A DNA stretch of 64,000 bases from Plantago ovata. Taxonomy: Eukaryota > Streptophyta > Magnoliopsida > Lamiales > Plantaginaceae. The stretch spans positions 124,140,880-124,204,879 of the forward strand of contig CM051456.1 in assembly GCA_028274465.1 (NCBI GenBank), written 5' to 3'. The notes under the pieces were generated by a model that was not told where the DNA came from, ran no database searches, and worked only from the letters and a program-made list of their open reading frames with translations. The position numbers were made by a program, and so were the translations under genes. Below, piece by piece: positions 49,690 to 62,553 of this stretch; positions within the stretch are counted from its first letter, which is position 1, and every line of letters begins with the position of its first letter.

Positions 49690-50586
49690 ACACAAGTTCA
49701 CATTAAGCGTAAGGGTTTTGACTAAATAATTTTCATTTAAGGAATAAAATTAGGGATAATCCATTAACAGAGATACTACATTCTGCTTCTGACCTGTTTT
49801 TCCTTCAAATCTGGCACGGAACCAAAGCATATTCTAAATTTAGAAGAATCAATCTTACTAAAAAGGGAAGAAGAGTAAAGAAGAGAACAACCAATGTTGC
49901 ATGTGATTATTTGATGCAAGTAAACCTTTAAAGTCAATAATGTGTTTGAACAAAGAGAAGTGTCAGAACAAAATTCATCTGTGACTCAAATTGCCATAAT
50001 GCTGGTTAACCTTATTTAGACCCTTCTGTAAAAAAAGTGGGGACTTTAGCAAAAACAAGAATTGCGTGTACAATCCAGATTAATCTCAACAATCAACATC
50101 TATGTGAGTGAATACAGTATGTATATACATTATGCACATAAGCATCAATTATTGTCAACAACATGCCATCAAGTTTAAGGTTTCCACTTTCAATTGGTGT
50201 AGCATGTGGAAGCATATTTATTATAGTTGAACCACTATCAAGCTGTGCCAACTGCCAAACGCAAGCAAAGAGGCCGGAAGAAATTGGAAATGCGATGAAT
50301 TAGCTATCAAAGTTTGGATTTGCTCTATAAACTTGGTCTACTTCATTATTGAACAATGTTGTCCAAAAGAACTTCAAAAAACTAAGACCGTGACAAATTG
50401 AATAATTTGACCGCATCAAAGAATCAAATACATCTCTGCTACTGGAAATTCCATAAGAATCAAGAAAAAGAGAATAAAACTCAAACAAAAGGATAATCTT
50501 GATCCTTCTTCTCCTGAACAGACAGACAGCCCCACCATTAGGTGAACGAACATACCTTTTACATCCACTATCTGGAAAAGTGGTTA
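49690..50586. other. intergenic and L19 3' UTR
   Basis: No gene. The bases immediately below 50587 form the 3' UTR of the minus-strand L19 gene. Confidence 0.45.
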
Positions 50587-52489
50587 TTACTTCTTAAGTG
50601 CATTCATTTTATCTCTGAGGTAGTACAGCTTGGCCCTTCTTACTTTCCTCTTCTCCAATACTTGTATCTCCTTTATGTTTGGAGAGTACCTGTGGCATCA
50701 TCCACTCACTTAGCTGTCATTTGTAACAATAACTAGCAAAAATGAAGTAGCAGGGGCCCAACATAGTAACATGGAGCAAAAAAATTAGCAACAGATACCA
50801 CTAATTGAGAGTCTGAGAGGATTTGTGTCATTGTGTGATACTTCTGTTAACTGCATGGTATATAATTTTCGTATATTGCTAACTTGCTATGTCCATCATA
50901 TATATAATCGGTTTTACCATTCTTCCGTAATGATGTATGTACATATCTGACAAAAATCCAGAAATGAAGTGCCAAAGAAAAAAAATTCGTGCACATAGCA
51001 CAGTATCAAGATATGCAGAAAACTGGAAGCCATACTACGTCTCATGTTACAAGATGCAATTCAAGTGCTAGACGAAATGGTCAGAGATGAGGAACTGTAA
51101 GGGGTAATTTGGTTGCAGATAAGAGAAAGTTTGATTATGAACTTGACATGTTGATTACAAATATGAAAGCCTACAAACTCGTTTGCTATGGTATCCGTTG
51201 AGTTTTTTTTTGAAACGGTTGAGTAGTGAAATTACATGCATGTATATGCATCAATGTATACAGAATGATGTAGATCACAAAGAATATCTTAATGTTAGGA
51301 CATTAATAAGCGTTCTCGATATTTCACACAAGTACTTGGCAGATAGAATGGAAACAATGAAAAATTGGCAGATAGAAAAGCTGCTTCCAGAAATTAAAGC
51401 TGGTATTGAGTACTTACAATGGAAAGAGAGATTCAATGCCAACTCCAGCCACAAGTCTTCGTAATCTGATTGTGGTACTTAAACCAGCATTTCTTCTAGC
51501 AATAACAATTCCTTTTATAACCGAAACACGCCTTTTGTTCTCTGGTACTTCCTGTGGTAACAAGATGATGACAGAACAAGCAAAGTTCGTGAATGAAGTT
51601 TCAATGATACATGATAAGAAAGTTGAATAAAAATAAACCATCATGAATATTACTAGGTTATAAATGATTACCACTTTGAGCTGAATAATATAACCAGGCC
51701 TTATGTCAGGTATCTCTCGGTTCGATTTCACACCCTCAACTGCTTCTTTATCAAGTATCTGCAGTTTGTGTTAAGCAAAGTAGACCTCCATGAGCAATAA
51801 TAATAATATCTAGCTATATTAGAAATGCAGAACTGAAAGAAGTAAATCGAGAGCCAAGTGGCTGTACCTGCATGATGTGTCTGGCTGTTTTATCAAGTCT
51901 CTTAAACTTTATGCGTGGACCCACATCCGAGGTTGCAGAAGCCTCATCAGAGACAGGTGTAGATGTTTGGTTTGAACTTGAGCTCAGGCATCTGTAAGAT
52001 GACAATGACGGAGCTATGCCACCACTTCTAGAAGATGTTAATGAGGTGATTTCTGTGCCAAAAGCTCTTTTCTGAACCATGAATTTTCACTTGTCAGAAC
52101 AATTGGAAAATTGATGGCAACAAAATGAATATATCCATACAATGATCTTACAAACACAGGAAAAAGAAAGTCAATAGAAGCAAAAATAACATAATACACC
52201 AAGCAAATTAAATTTGGAATCTACTCTAATTCAAGTAATTGAGACCCCCCTTTTACAAAAAGACGCCAGCTGAAAATGAGATGAAGATTGTCAATTTTCT
52301 TTCTGAAATATCAGCTGTCCTAATGGAACATCTCCTAAGTTTAGTCTTAACCTTTGTTGCAATTGTAAGCAAAGGAATTCAATCTGTTCTACTAATAGAT
52401 AATTCATGTGCTATGCCACTATGCCACTATCCATGTGAAAAAACGTATCCCCGCTATGAAGATATTTTTTTAATTATAATAATTATTTA

Positions 52490-52536
<47 letters not shown>

Positions 52537-54421
52537 TATTTAATTTTTTATTTTTGGTTCACTAACTGGATGGATGTTTTATAGAAGGGCAAAGATAACA
52601 TAATATATCAAGCTATATATAAATTTGCATTCCACTCTAACTCAAGTAATTGAGAGTTGAGACCCCTTTTACAAAAAGAGGCTAGCTGCAAATGATTATC
52701 TATTTTCTTACTGAAATATCAGCTGTTCTAAGGAAACATCTCCTATGTATTAAGTCTTGACATTTATTGCAATTGCAAGCAACTGGAATCAATTTGTTCA
52801 ATTGATCGATAATTCCTGTACTTTCACCTAGCACAATCCACATGAAAAACAGTATCCAGCCATGAAGACAAAGTTTTTTCTAATTTTTTTGGTTCACTAA
52901 CTGGATGGATGTATGGAAGAGCATGCTCTGACAGGTATGTTGTATTCCTAGGAGAAATAGAGTAAGGAACCAATACATTCACAATACATTCGTGCCAAGG
53001 TAGAAGTGATGCCAATAGCAAAGAGGATACACCAGCTTGTTGGGTGGTCATGTACAACAGAGACTTATAGAGAACTGAAGTCCTTTTCCAAGAGCAATGA
53101 GGAGACAACACGAAGCTGTGCAGTTCACGAGTACGGTAGGCCCTTTCAAGATAGCACACGAACCATAGGAAGATTCAGAACTTATATGAACAGATACCAA
53201 GACCTATGAACTATGTGGAGAAGATTAATGCTTACCACCTTTGTTATTATATGATATATAAAGGCGTTGTTGTTGTACCGAATCAAGACAAGATAATAAC
53301 TGGATTCCTGTATATTTCATTTCTCATGAAGTTGAATTCGTGGCCTTTGTTGCATCTATCACTGGAAGACTATTAGGGCAACTCTAAGATTGAGAAAAAA
53401 AAGGATCAACATGAAACCAAGTAGCTCGGAATTTGGTCCTACAACTATAGAAAACAGAACGACCAAGCAACTAAATGCAAGGAATAACTTCAAAATAGAC
53501 AGGTGCTTCAAGAAAATAATATAAAGATGAAGTTCTGCAATGAAAGAGGAAAAATTGCTAACATAGACATCAAATTATAGTACTGATGCACAAGTGTATG
53601 CCAGTGAGGTGCTTGGTTATTGACGACAAGAAAGATCCAAATGATGTAGCACATGTATGTAGAAGGAAACTACATCCAGAAGCATCAACTTATTGAATTG
53701 TTACACGAAATTCTAAAATATGCATTAGAAATAAAACAACATCCACACTAGTAGAAAACCAATAAATTTTCACTCTTGACAAAGGGATAATCAAACATCT
53801 CAATTTCTGGGGCTGAATGTATGTACACCCAACACTTTTTAGATGAGCAGCTAAACATTCTCATGATATCACTTGCTATGTCTAACATTAAACAGGAAAT
53901 GTCTCATGCTCAGTGCAGAAATTTTTATATTATTCTCGTAATTTCATCTCGCTGGTGATTATTAGTAAATGGTAATCGAGGCTATAGGCATCCCTGAGTT
54001 ACAATAAGAAAATCGAGGCTGAACAATAGCCCGGAATAGCATGGTGAAATATAATCTAAGGTTCATAACCGAAGGCATAAGAGGTGAATGCAATCTAAAC
54101 TTATCCGTGTCAGAACACTAACAAGGACAACCTAATTTGGCAATTTGCCATTCTCTTAGCAAACATCAATACAAAACACACAATCTCAAAAACATTTCAT
54201 ATTTCAAAGGAAACATTCAAAAGGCATCTAAGAGTGAGTTTCAAACTTACCAAAAGCAATGATGAGCTAGACCGTTGCCCAAAAGTGAACAACGCAACCT
54301 GATGGACCGTATATCCCAAATTGGTGGACTCAACAGACGCAATTGGCTTCAAATCAACAGCTCTGAGGTGGCTGAATGTCTGCTTGGCAGCTGACCTAAG
54401 TTTACCGCAAATCGATTGCAT
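50587..54421 (-). CDS. organellar ribosomal protein bL19, probably mitochondrial
   Basis: Five exons on the minus strand: 54251-54421, 51868-52071, 51672-51758, 51418-51551 and 50587-50689, giving 232 residues. The first 110 residues are a Ser/Arg-rich extension ([20 protein letters not shown], then [11 protein letters not shown]), consistent with mitochondrial import. The bL19 core follows: [59 protein letters not shown] and the end [19 protein letters not shown]. bL19 sits at the subunit interface of the large ribosomal subunit. I start at the ATG at 54421; upstream in-frame bases have no ATG and a 5' UTR intron is possible (acceptor-like CATGTAG before it). Resembles Arabidopsis At1g24240/At5g11750. 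Confidence 0.92.
52200..52912. repeat. imperfect tandem duplication with (TTA)n in L19 intron 1
   Basis: About 52200-52575 and 52605-52912 share CTCAAGTAATTGAGA-type sequence, CTTTTACAAAAAGA, CTGAAATATCAGCTGT, ACATCTCCTA and GGTTCACTAACTGGATGGAT in the same order. The first copy contains an (ATT/TTA)n microsatellite at about 52492-52538 that the second lacks. Confidence 0.8.
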
Positions 54422-55892
54422 TTCGTTCTTCGCCAAACCAAAATCTACATGTAGGATACAAAATCAAACAGGAGAAGAAAAGGAACAAATAATTCGATTA
54501 AATTAACAATAACAATATTGTGCCAAACCTGTGAGCTGATGAGATGGATTAATTGATCGATCGATCTTGAGCACCGGAAGTAGTGTAAACCCCTAGCTGC
54601 TGAGAGTGGAGGAGGAAGAAGAGGGTTTTTCGGTTTTCAGGATGTCAATAATTCGCGGTGATGGAGCATTTTCGGTTTTTTTGGGGTTGACGTTCTAAGG
54701 TGATCTAAATATTTTAATTCGCGAATTACATTTTTTTAGTTCGAAACTCATGGTTCTAAGGTGATCTAATGAAAACCCACTTTGATTAAAAAACACTTAA
54801 ATAATATAATATTTGATATAATAATTGATGAATTTAAGCTATTCAATTTAACATAATTCAAAGCCAAAAATGAAGAAAATAACAAAAACAAAACAAATAA
54901 ATATTCACTGTTTTAAATTATGCGATTTAACACACTACACGATTAGCTAACATTGTCATATTTTTTATTAAATATATTAGAGAATTGGTGGTTATTATTT
55001 TATTTTTTAATTTTTATTTAATGGTTAAAATCAATTGAAATAGTGTCCCAACTACCCTTTATGTAGTGTGTTGTTTACAGATGTACAGACGTAGACGGTC
55101 AACCCTACTTCAATTCATTTTCCTCCATTAGAAATATTCAAATATTATAATCGTTTAATATGTCACGGGTGCACGTGATTTGTGGTGGATCCATTTCATG
55201 TTGGGACGGATCATATTTTACGACCATTGAAAGAGGGTAATTTTTTTTTTTTTTTCTTTTTTCTTTTTGGTACAAGTGTAAAGGTAACATGTGTTGATTG
55301 AGTGCAGGTGCAAAGTATGACGGATGTGGGTCAGGTGATCCGACCCGCTTGTTGGTAACGAGTGTCCATCAGTTGGGTGTCAGGCGGGGTCAGTGATAGC
55401 CGTTTAGAGGCCTAGCTATGAACATATATAAATGGGTACTGCTACAATATTATGAATTGTAAAATTACATCTTTAGGGTTGCAGTAGTCTATATAATATA
55501 TCCATGTGGTACTTATTTGTAATAGTTTTTGTATTCAGACTATGTTTCTCACTTTAAATTTAGTTTCATGTTCTTTCATTCAATTTAAATTTGCTTAATT
55601 GAAATTTATATTTCAAATAAGTTCAGTTCAGGTTCATTCAATTCCGTCCAATTCAATTTAGTTGAGTTTTTAGTTTTTTAGGGAAAGAAAACATAGCATT
55701 AGGATGAATAGAACTATAGAAGAACACTCAAACCTATTTGGTACTCTAAGAACCTTCCCCTTTCATCTCTAAATATCTCTAAATGACACAAATGTTTGGA
55801 ATTCCTTTAGAACCGTCAGCTACATTGTAAATTACTTACTTTTTCTTCTCTGTAAATTAATTACTAATCACCTTTCAACCATCTCTTTAAAT
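54422..55892. other. L19 promoter and intergenic
   Basis: The L19 leader lies before about 54610. The rest is AT-rich with a T-run near 55240-55253. No gene seen. Confidence 0.45.
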
Positions 55893-56222
55893 CAGGGGCG
55901 GATGTATGTATGCATCAGTGGGTGCGTTTGCCTCCAAAAAAAATAAAAAATAGTAGTAATAGCCTATAAAAAAAATAATGCACCCATGTAGTAAATTTTT
56001 TAGCACCCACAGAGTTTCGGACCTGGAACCATTACTAATACATCAAGTTAAATTGCCATCAGGACAATGTTACTTTGAATCTATGATCTCACTTTTTATT
56101 TATTATAGACTATCATTTATGATATGAAATTCAGATTGTACTTTTTAAAAAAAATTAGCATAATTTTCGGTTGTTTTGTATTATTTTGCACCCACTTCTC
56201 AGAAATCCTAGATCCGCCCCTA
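55893..56222. mobile_element. hAT-type MITE, 330 bp
   Basis: Begins CAGGGGCGGAT and ends ATCCGCCCCTA, with the exact 8-bp target duplication CTTTAAAT on both sides (55885-55892 and 56223-56230). Subterminal GCACCCA/TGGGTGC motifs in both orientations. No coding capacity. Confidence 0.9.
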
Positions 56223-56230
56223 CTTTAAAT

Positions 56231-57223
56231 TATTTCGTTTTATTTTAGATATTATCATCTTATCAATCATATAATCTAAACTCATGGGGACCAACTGTAT
56301 GATATCATAACATACTTTTTGCTGGGCCTGGGTTCTTCCACGTTGAAATGTTGGGTCAGTGGAGAGCTAACCAATTTGATCATTGGTGAATTGAATCGAA
56401 CTCTCTTTTAAAGCAATAAATATGGAAACTGATCCAGCTACTAGTGTACTAAATCTCTTGGAAAAGTGTACAAATCATCATCCAATCACTTCTTTATGTA
56501 TATGTACGTACTATCATATAGTACTCCATACTCTCTCAGTTCCCTCCTGATTCGCGTAATCGCGTACCAATGTCACATTTGATTTATCTCGGAGTATTGC
56601 TGGACAGTTACATGTGTACTTGAGCTTTACTAGCTAACATATACAGATCTCCCATCTTGTTGAATATAGGTTGATGTAGTTTAATTAACCATATCAGCTT
56701 GAAGTAAAAACAAGTTAAATTTAAGTACTTTATCTAGCTACATACTTTAACAAAATTTATGATCTTGGCTTTGACGTGATGCGAACAATATATGTCCATC
56801 AAATTAATTAAGATACTACTACAAAGATATATAAAATTCGACCCCTACAGCACACATGCAGTACTGCAGATAAGGGTCATTATCTGGTTGGATAAGCTCT
56901 AAGATATACTTCTACAATGATATAAATTCAACATTATCAAACTTTAATCAACAAATCATCCATTTCATAAAGAAACCTTAATTGATCGATCTGCAGAGTC
57001 ATCTCACTGATCTGACTTATTTATATTTAACTTTAAAATATATTGTATATATTATATTTTTAACAAGAATATGGATGTTAGTATTAGGTAAAACGTTTAT
57101 ATATATTGTTAGCACAATATATTTTTATGTACGAAAATTATTATTTAAATATACACCCTATATTCTTTATAATAATGAATTTATATTTGTCCATATATTT
57201 TTATCTTATAAATAGACGGTCTT
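56231..57223. other. AT-rich intergenic
   Basis: No gene, RNA or clear repeat seen. Confidence 0.45.
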
Positions 57224-59165
57224 TGTAAGAATGTGAATCGATCCTTCTCATTAATCACCAAGGATATATATATACAACGAAATCCACTATTCTAGGCTAT
57301 ATTCTAGGACAGATATACATTTGTAATACATTCCTAATACATTCCTATCTCTACATTTTCGGTGTTGACCAAGGAGTTAACCTGTTCTGGTTTAACTCAT
57401 ATGTGCTGTCTGGTTCAACTCCTATGTTCTAACACTCCCCCGCAGTCGAAACGGGAGGCGGACGAACATTGAGACTGGAACGAAAGTCTTCAAACAATAC
57501 CAAAGCCAACCCCTTCGTAAAAATATCCGCAATCTGATAACGAGAGGGAACATGATGAACACGAACCTCGCCACGGGCAACCTTTTCGCGAACAAAATGT
57601 ATATCTAACTCGATGTGCTTTGTTCGCTGATGCTGGACGGGATTGCCGGTGAGATAAATTGCAGAGACATTGTCACAGTAGACAAACGTAGCCTTGCGCA
57701 CCGGACACAGAAGCTCAAGGAGAAGATTCCGGAGCCAGCATGACTCGGCCACAACATTAGCGACGCCACGATACTCGGCCTCAACACTCGAGCGGGACAA
57801 TGTTGCTTGACGCTTGACGGACCAGGAGATCAGGTTGTCGCCCAAGAAAACACAATTACCGGAGGTAGAACGGCGAGTGTCGGGGCAGCCGGCCCAGTCG
57901 GCATCAGTATATGCCACAAGATCGTGAAGAGAGGAAGGAGTGAGATGGAGTCCAAGAGACAGAGTGCCTTGGACATAGCGTAAGATACGCTTGAGAGCCT
58001 CCATATGTTCAATGCGGGGATCATACATGTGAAGACATACCTGTTGAACCGCATAGGATAAATCAGGGCGAGTGAAGGTGAGATACTGAAGCGCTCCAGC
58101 TAAACTCCGATATAACGTAGGATCAGCAAAAGGAGTCCCAACAGAGGCACTAACTTTTGGCTTTGTGTCAACGGGAGTAGCTGGCGAGTGACTCGAATGC
58201 CAAGAAAGTCATTAAGGAGCCCTAAGTCTTTCATAGCGAATTCCGAATTAAGCTTAGCCATAATCGAGTGCCGAAGCGCATCTGAAGAGGCAGTCAATAT
58301 GATATCATCCACATATAGAAGCAAATAAGCAGTATCAGCCCCGCGGTTGTAGACAAACAACGAAGTATCACACTTACTATTGGAGAAGCCAAGAGTGGCG
58401 ACGAAGTCAGCAAATCGCTGATACCATGCCCGAGGAGCCTGTTTAAGGCCATATAATGACTTCCGTAAGAGGCAGACAGCATCCGGGTGTGTCGGATCAC
58501 GAAACCCCATGGGTTGATACATATAAACCGTTTCCTGCAAATTGCCATGGAGAAATGCATTGCTAACGTCGAGTTGATGAATAGACCACCGGCGAGAGAG
58601 AGCAATGCTAAGAACAAGACGAAAAGATGCCGACATGCGGTAGTAGAGTACTTAGAACAGTAGTATATGCGACAGAGTATGTATGCGGCAATCAATTAAT
58701 CAATAAATTAATTAATTGATTGATTGGTTAAGAAAGAAACAGGATGCGGCAAGTATTGATGAATTATGAATTGATTGACGGACACGGACAGGATGCGGCA
58801 ACTACAAAGATACGGCGGGGGGTGTTGATGTCGATTCTTTGTTAGAGGTGGAGGAGGTAGCGGCGCCAGTCATGGTGGTCAGCCGAAGAAGAAGGAGAGG
58901 GATATAGGGAAGAACGAGAAGGCAGGGTAGGCGGAAGCGTAGGTCGTAACCTAGTTTGATACCATGTAAGAATGTGAATCGATGCCTTCTCATTAATCAC
59001 CAAGGATATATATATACAACGAAATCCACTATTCTAGGCTATATTCTAGGACAGATATACATTCGTAATACATTCCTATCTCTACATTCTCGGTGTTGAC
59101 CAAGGAGTTAACCTGTTCTGGTTTAACTCCTATGTGCTGTCTGGTTCAACTCCTATATTCTAACA
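57224..59165 (-). mobile_element. Ty1/copia retrotransposon with internal deletion
   Basis: LTRs of 211 bp (57224-57434) and 201 bp (58965-59165), nearly identical, start TGTTAGAA and end TTCTTACA on the minus strand. After the 5' LTR comes TGGTATCAAACTAGG, the primer site for initiator tRNA-Met, and a G-rich purine tract (GCGGGGGAG) precedes the 3' LTR. Flanks GTCTT and GTTTT are a near-match target duplication. The interior keeps the reverse transcriptase C-terminal half (58636-58100, with QLDVSNAFLHG, SLYGLKQAPRAWY and YVDDI) and RNase H (58028-57429, with YTDADWAG and SSVEAEYRG). Gag, protease and integrase are deleted, and a frameshift lies at about 58190. Confidence 0.93.
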
Positions 59166-59798
59166 GTTTTCAGAATGCTTATTCATTAAGTAAAGTAGAT
59201 CTGATTTGAATGATATTATAGGATATATATAAGGAGATGTGGCCAAGTAAATTTGAAGATAGAATTACTGCTTGTTTTAAATAATAAAAGTGTGTAATGA
59301 GATTATATTTTAGTTTCCATTTCATGACAGATCTAGGTACTTCCTGTCTTCTCAATTTTCTTGTCCATTTGCTCTGCATCTTAGTCCACTGCATTAAATG
59401 AGTTAAATCAGATGAGTAAAAGACAAATTAGGGGATAAAAAATAGATGAACATGAAAACAAAAACCCACAGAACATAAATAAACGAAGTGCTGAATTTGA
59501 AAACCAGAGCGTATATCTAGGACCAGATGCAGCAGAATTGTCTTGCAATTATAGCAGTTGACAGTATATTCCTTGCTAGTTCATCACTGAAAGTTTCTCA
59601 AAATGCACCCTACGTTTTGGGGATGATGTAAAAATATTTAAACGGTGGTGAAATAGCGTTTTAGTTTCAATACGGTTTAGACTAGTTAAATGATTACAAT
59701 TTCAACAAGTTCTATGTGGTTAAATAGTCAATCAGGATGAATTCAGAGGTACATGTACACTTGACACTCATGCAAGAGATCATAATGCATTATCTCTC
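59166..59798. other. intergenic between two retroelements
   Basis: No gene or repeat recognised. Confidence 0.4.
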
Positions 59799-60923
59799 TG
59801 TTAACCATGAATTTTCACAACCTGCAAATAAACATTAAAAGAAGCAATAAAACATGGAACATGATTTTATTCATAACTTGTGGGTTACAATTTTCGTTGA
59901 TCTCTTGATTCCTCTCTCTAAAGGTATGTAGTTGATTACCGGGGTCAAATGACTTGTTCCAGATTTGATCTAACCTACAATTTGGTAGTAGGGGTTTGGA
60001 TTTGGAGTTTACCTACAATTTGATTGTAGGGAGTTTGATGAAGTCGTTTGTGACTCCATCTCTAACTATCTAGCTCTAATCACCATCTCATATTTATAGG
60101 TGAGTGGTGACTTAGGGAGCAAGTTAAAATCATATCTTAGAGATATGATAGGATATCATCCTAATCTTCTAAATAATATCACATGTTTTTGTGATAATTA
60201 TCTCTAATTACAAAGAATCCTAAACACCAATAATTATCAAATTTTAGGTGTCTACAAATGCCCCCTCGAGACGAGTTGTAGAGACTTGATGACGGTTGCA
60301 ACTTGTCTCGAAACCTTGAGGTACAACTCGAATCTTGATTTGACATGCCTCGAAAGTAATTTAACATGCCCCCATGAAAATCTATGAACTTGGATGATTG
60401 GATCTTGAGAGAGCGGAGATGAAGAGCGAAAATCGTCCCACTGGGCGTGCCAATTTGTTAACCATGATTTTTCACAACATGCAAATAAACATTAAAAGAA
60501 GGCAATAAACATGGAACAAGAATTTATTGATACTTGTGGGTTACAATCTTCGTAGATCTCTTGATTCCTCTCTCTAAGGGTATAGACTTGATTATCGGGG
60601 TCAAATGACTTGTTCCGGGTTTAAATCTAACCTACAATTTGGTAGTAGGTGTTTGGATTTGGTGTTTACCTACAATTTGGTTGTAGGGAGTTTGATGAAG
60701 TCGTTTGTGACTCCATCTCTAACTATCTAGCTCTAATCACCATCACATATATATAGGTGATTGGTGACTTAGGGAGCAAGCTAAATCATATCTTTAGAGA
60801 TATGTTACAATATGATTCTCCTAATCTTCTAAATAATATCACTTATTTTCGTGATAATTATCTATAATTACAAAGAATCCTATCATAATAAACACCATAA
60901 TTTACGAAATTTAAGTGTCTACA
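59799..60923 (-). mobile_element. TRIM: miniature LTR retrotransposon
   Basis: LTRs of 458 bp (59799-60256) and 468 bp (60456-60923), TGTTAACCATG to GTGTCTACA on the plus strand, with the exact 5-bp target duplication CTCTC (59794-59798 and 60924-60928). The interior is only 199 bp. On the minus strand it starts ATTGGCACGCCCAGTGGGAC (a common plant primer-site type) and ends in a GAGGGGGC purine tract. There is no gag or pol. Mobility must have come from another element's proteins. Confidence 0.93.
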
Positions 60924-60928
60924 CTCTC

Positions 60929-62553
60929 TTTTGTAAATAGAGCTCGATCTACAGATTAAGGTAATTACTAATGAAACATTTTTCAGTTTTCACTCTTGTA
61001 CTGAAGCTCAAGTCCAAGAAGTAAAGTATACTACCGGTTTGGTTAAGAAAATCTGATCGTGTAGTACTAGCTAATACCCTCCTTTCCTTTAATTTAAAGC
61101 TCCTAGATACGAAAATAGCACAACATAATATTGTTTAGTAACTAGGTGTAGTATACTACCTATGCTTCAAGATTTGGAGGACTTCTGGGATCCCCTTTTC
61201 TTACTCTCAAGAACGCGTCTTACGAATTAAAAGATATGCGTTCGGGATTTTATGAACAACCGAAATACGAAATATCTCATATCAAATCAAAGTGGGTTGA
61301 AATATTAAATAAAAAAAAGTTTTTCATCGAAAAGGTACGTAACGAGCCTCTAAATTGTTAAATTGTTAACAAATGTTGATCTAGTTACTGCAATTTTTAC
61401 TCACACATGCATGTGCTCCAAGTACTTTTTTAGAGAGTCAAAAGTGTAGAAACCTATGCACCAAATCTGATGAACAAGATTACAAGACCACTTCACTTCT
61501 TTTCACTTAAACAATAAATTAACTCTCCAGCCAACCTTGGATTCAAAAAAGTTGGTCTGGCCAACAAAGTCTGTGAATTGACATGGAACCTAAAAATCAT
61601 GAAAACGCAATAATACTACACTACATACATGATACATGCATATGTGTATAAACAAAGCCAGATAATAAAGCATCACATTATTGATCAATATAGTACTAGC
61701 TAGGACTTGCACTTCACCCCCTACACTTTCAATCTCTTCATGTTTACTCCTCAGGCAAATCGAGCTACCAATTCGAAAACTTACTCAAAATGACATCAAG
61801 CGGTCTGGAACTAGTCATGTCATGTATCTCTTCAATGAGTTGCATGCATAATACTTGATGTTACATCTAACAATTTCATTAGGTAAGAACACTAAGCATA
61901 AGATATTCGGTATCACATGATCTTAGATAAAGTAATCATTCCGGAAATAGCACAACATAATCTTGTTTAGTTACATATACCGTTTCAGGACCAAACAAAC
62001 AAATCTTAGCTTGCTTCTTTCCTAAAAAGTGAACACCCCTTCCCCTCTTACAAAATGCGGAAAGTCACTTTAATTACTACTTTCGAGTTTCGAATATGTA
62101 GAGAGTTACGTGTTGATGCGAAGTTATCCAAAGCTCAAAGAAAGACATCTAACAATATACCAGTTCAGGCAGCACAACTTTCCAGTATATATACAGTTGG
62201 AAGGTGGGAAAGTCTAAAAAGCGTAAAGGCGAGGATGAAAGTGTAACAGTTCCAAAACTTAGAGTGCAAACTGCAAACTTCCTTTTTCTCCTAAAAAGGA
62301 AAATGGCAAAAAATATTGATTGGTATTGGATTCATCAATTGATCTGATATATCTGTCACCTATCTGCCAGTTTGGAACATAAATATTTATTTCTTGTGCT
62401 TCATCAATGCTGCCAAGAAAACTTCTGGCAGCAGCATCCCATGACCATGACTAGTCTCTACTATACTAACTAAGATCTACACAATTCTCACACTCTCCTT
62501 CCATTCTCATCATTGTCTTGATTTCCTTCACTATTTCTCTCCAATCTTCTTAC
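60929..62553. other. intergenic, promoter of the DUF868 gene
   Basis: No gene. AAATAGCACAACATAAT occurs at about 61111 and 61944, followed both times by (A/C)TTGTTTAGT. The last 100 bases before 62554 are C/T-rich, as in a 5' UTR. Confidence 0.45.

Noticed and set aside
53006-53209. Frames on both strands in L19 intron 1
   Set aside because: No recognisable domains and no splice context; chance frames.
56982-57215. 77-residue AT-rich hydrophobic frame
   Set aside because: Phe/Ile/Tyr bias reflects AT-rich DNA; no homology recognised.
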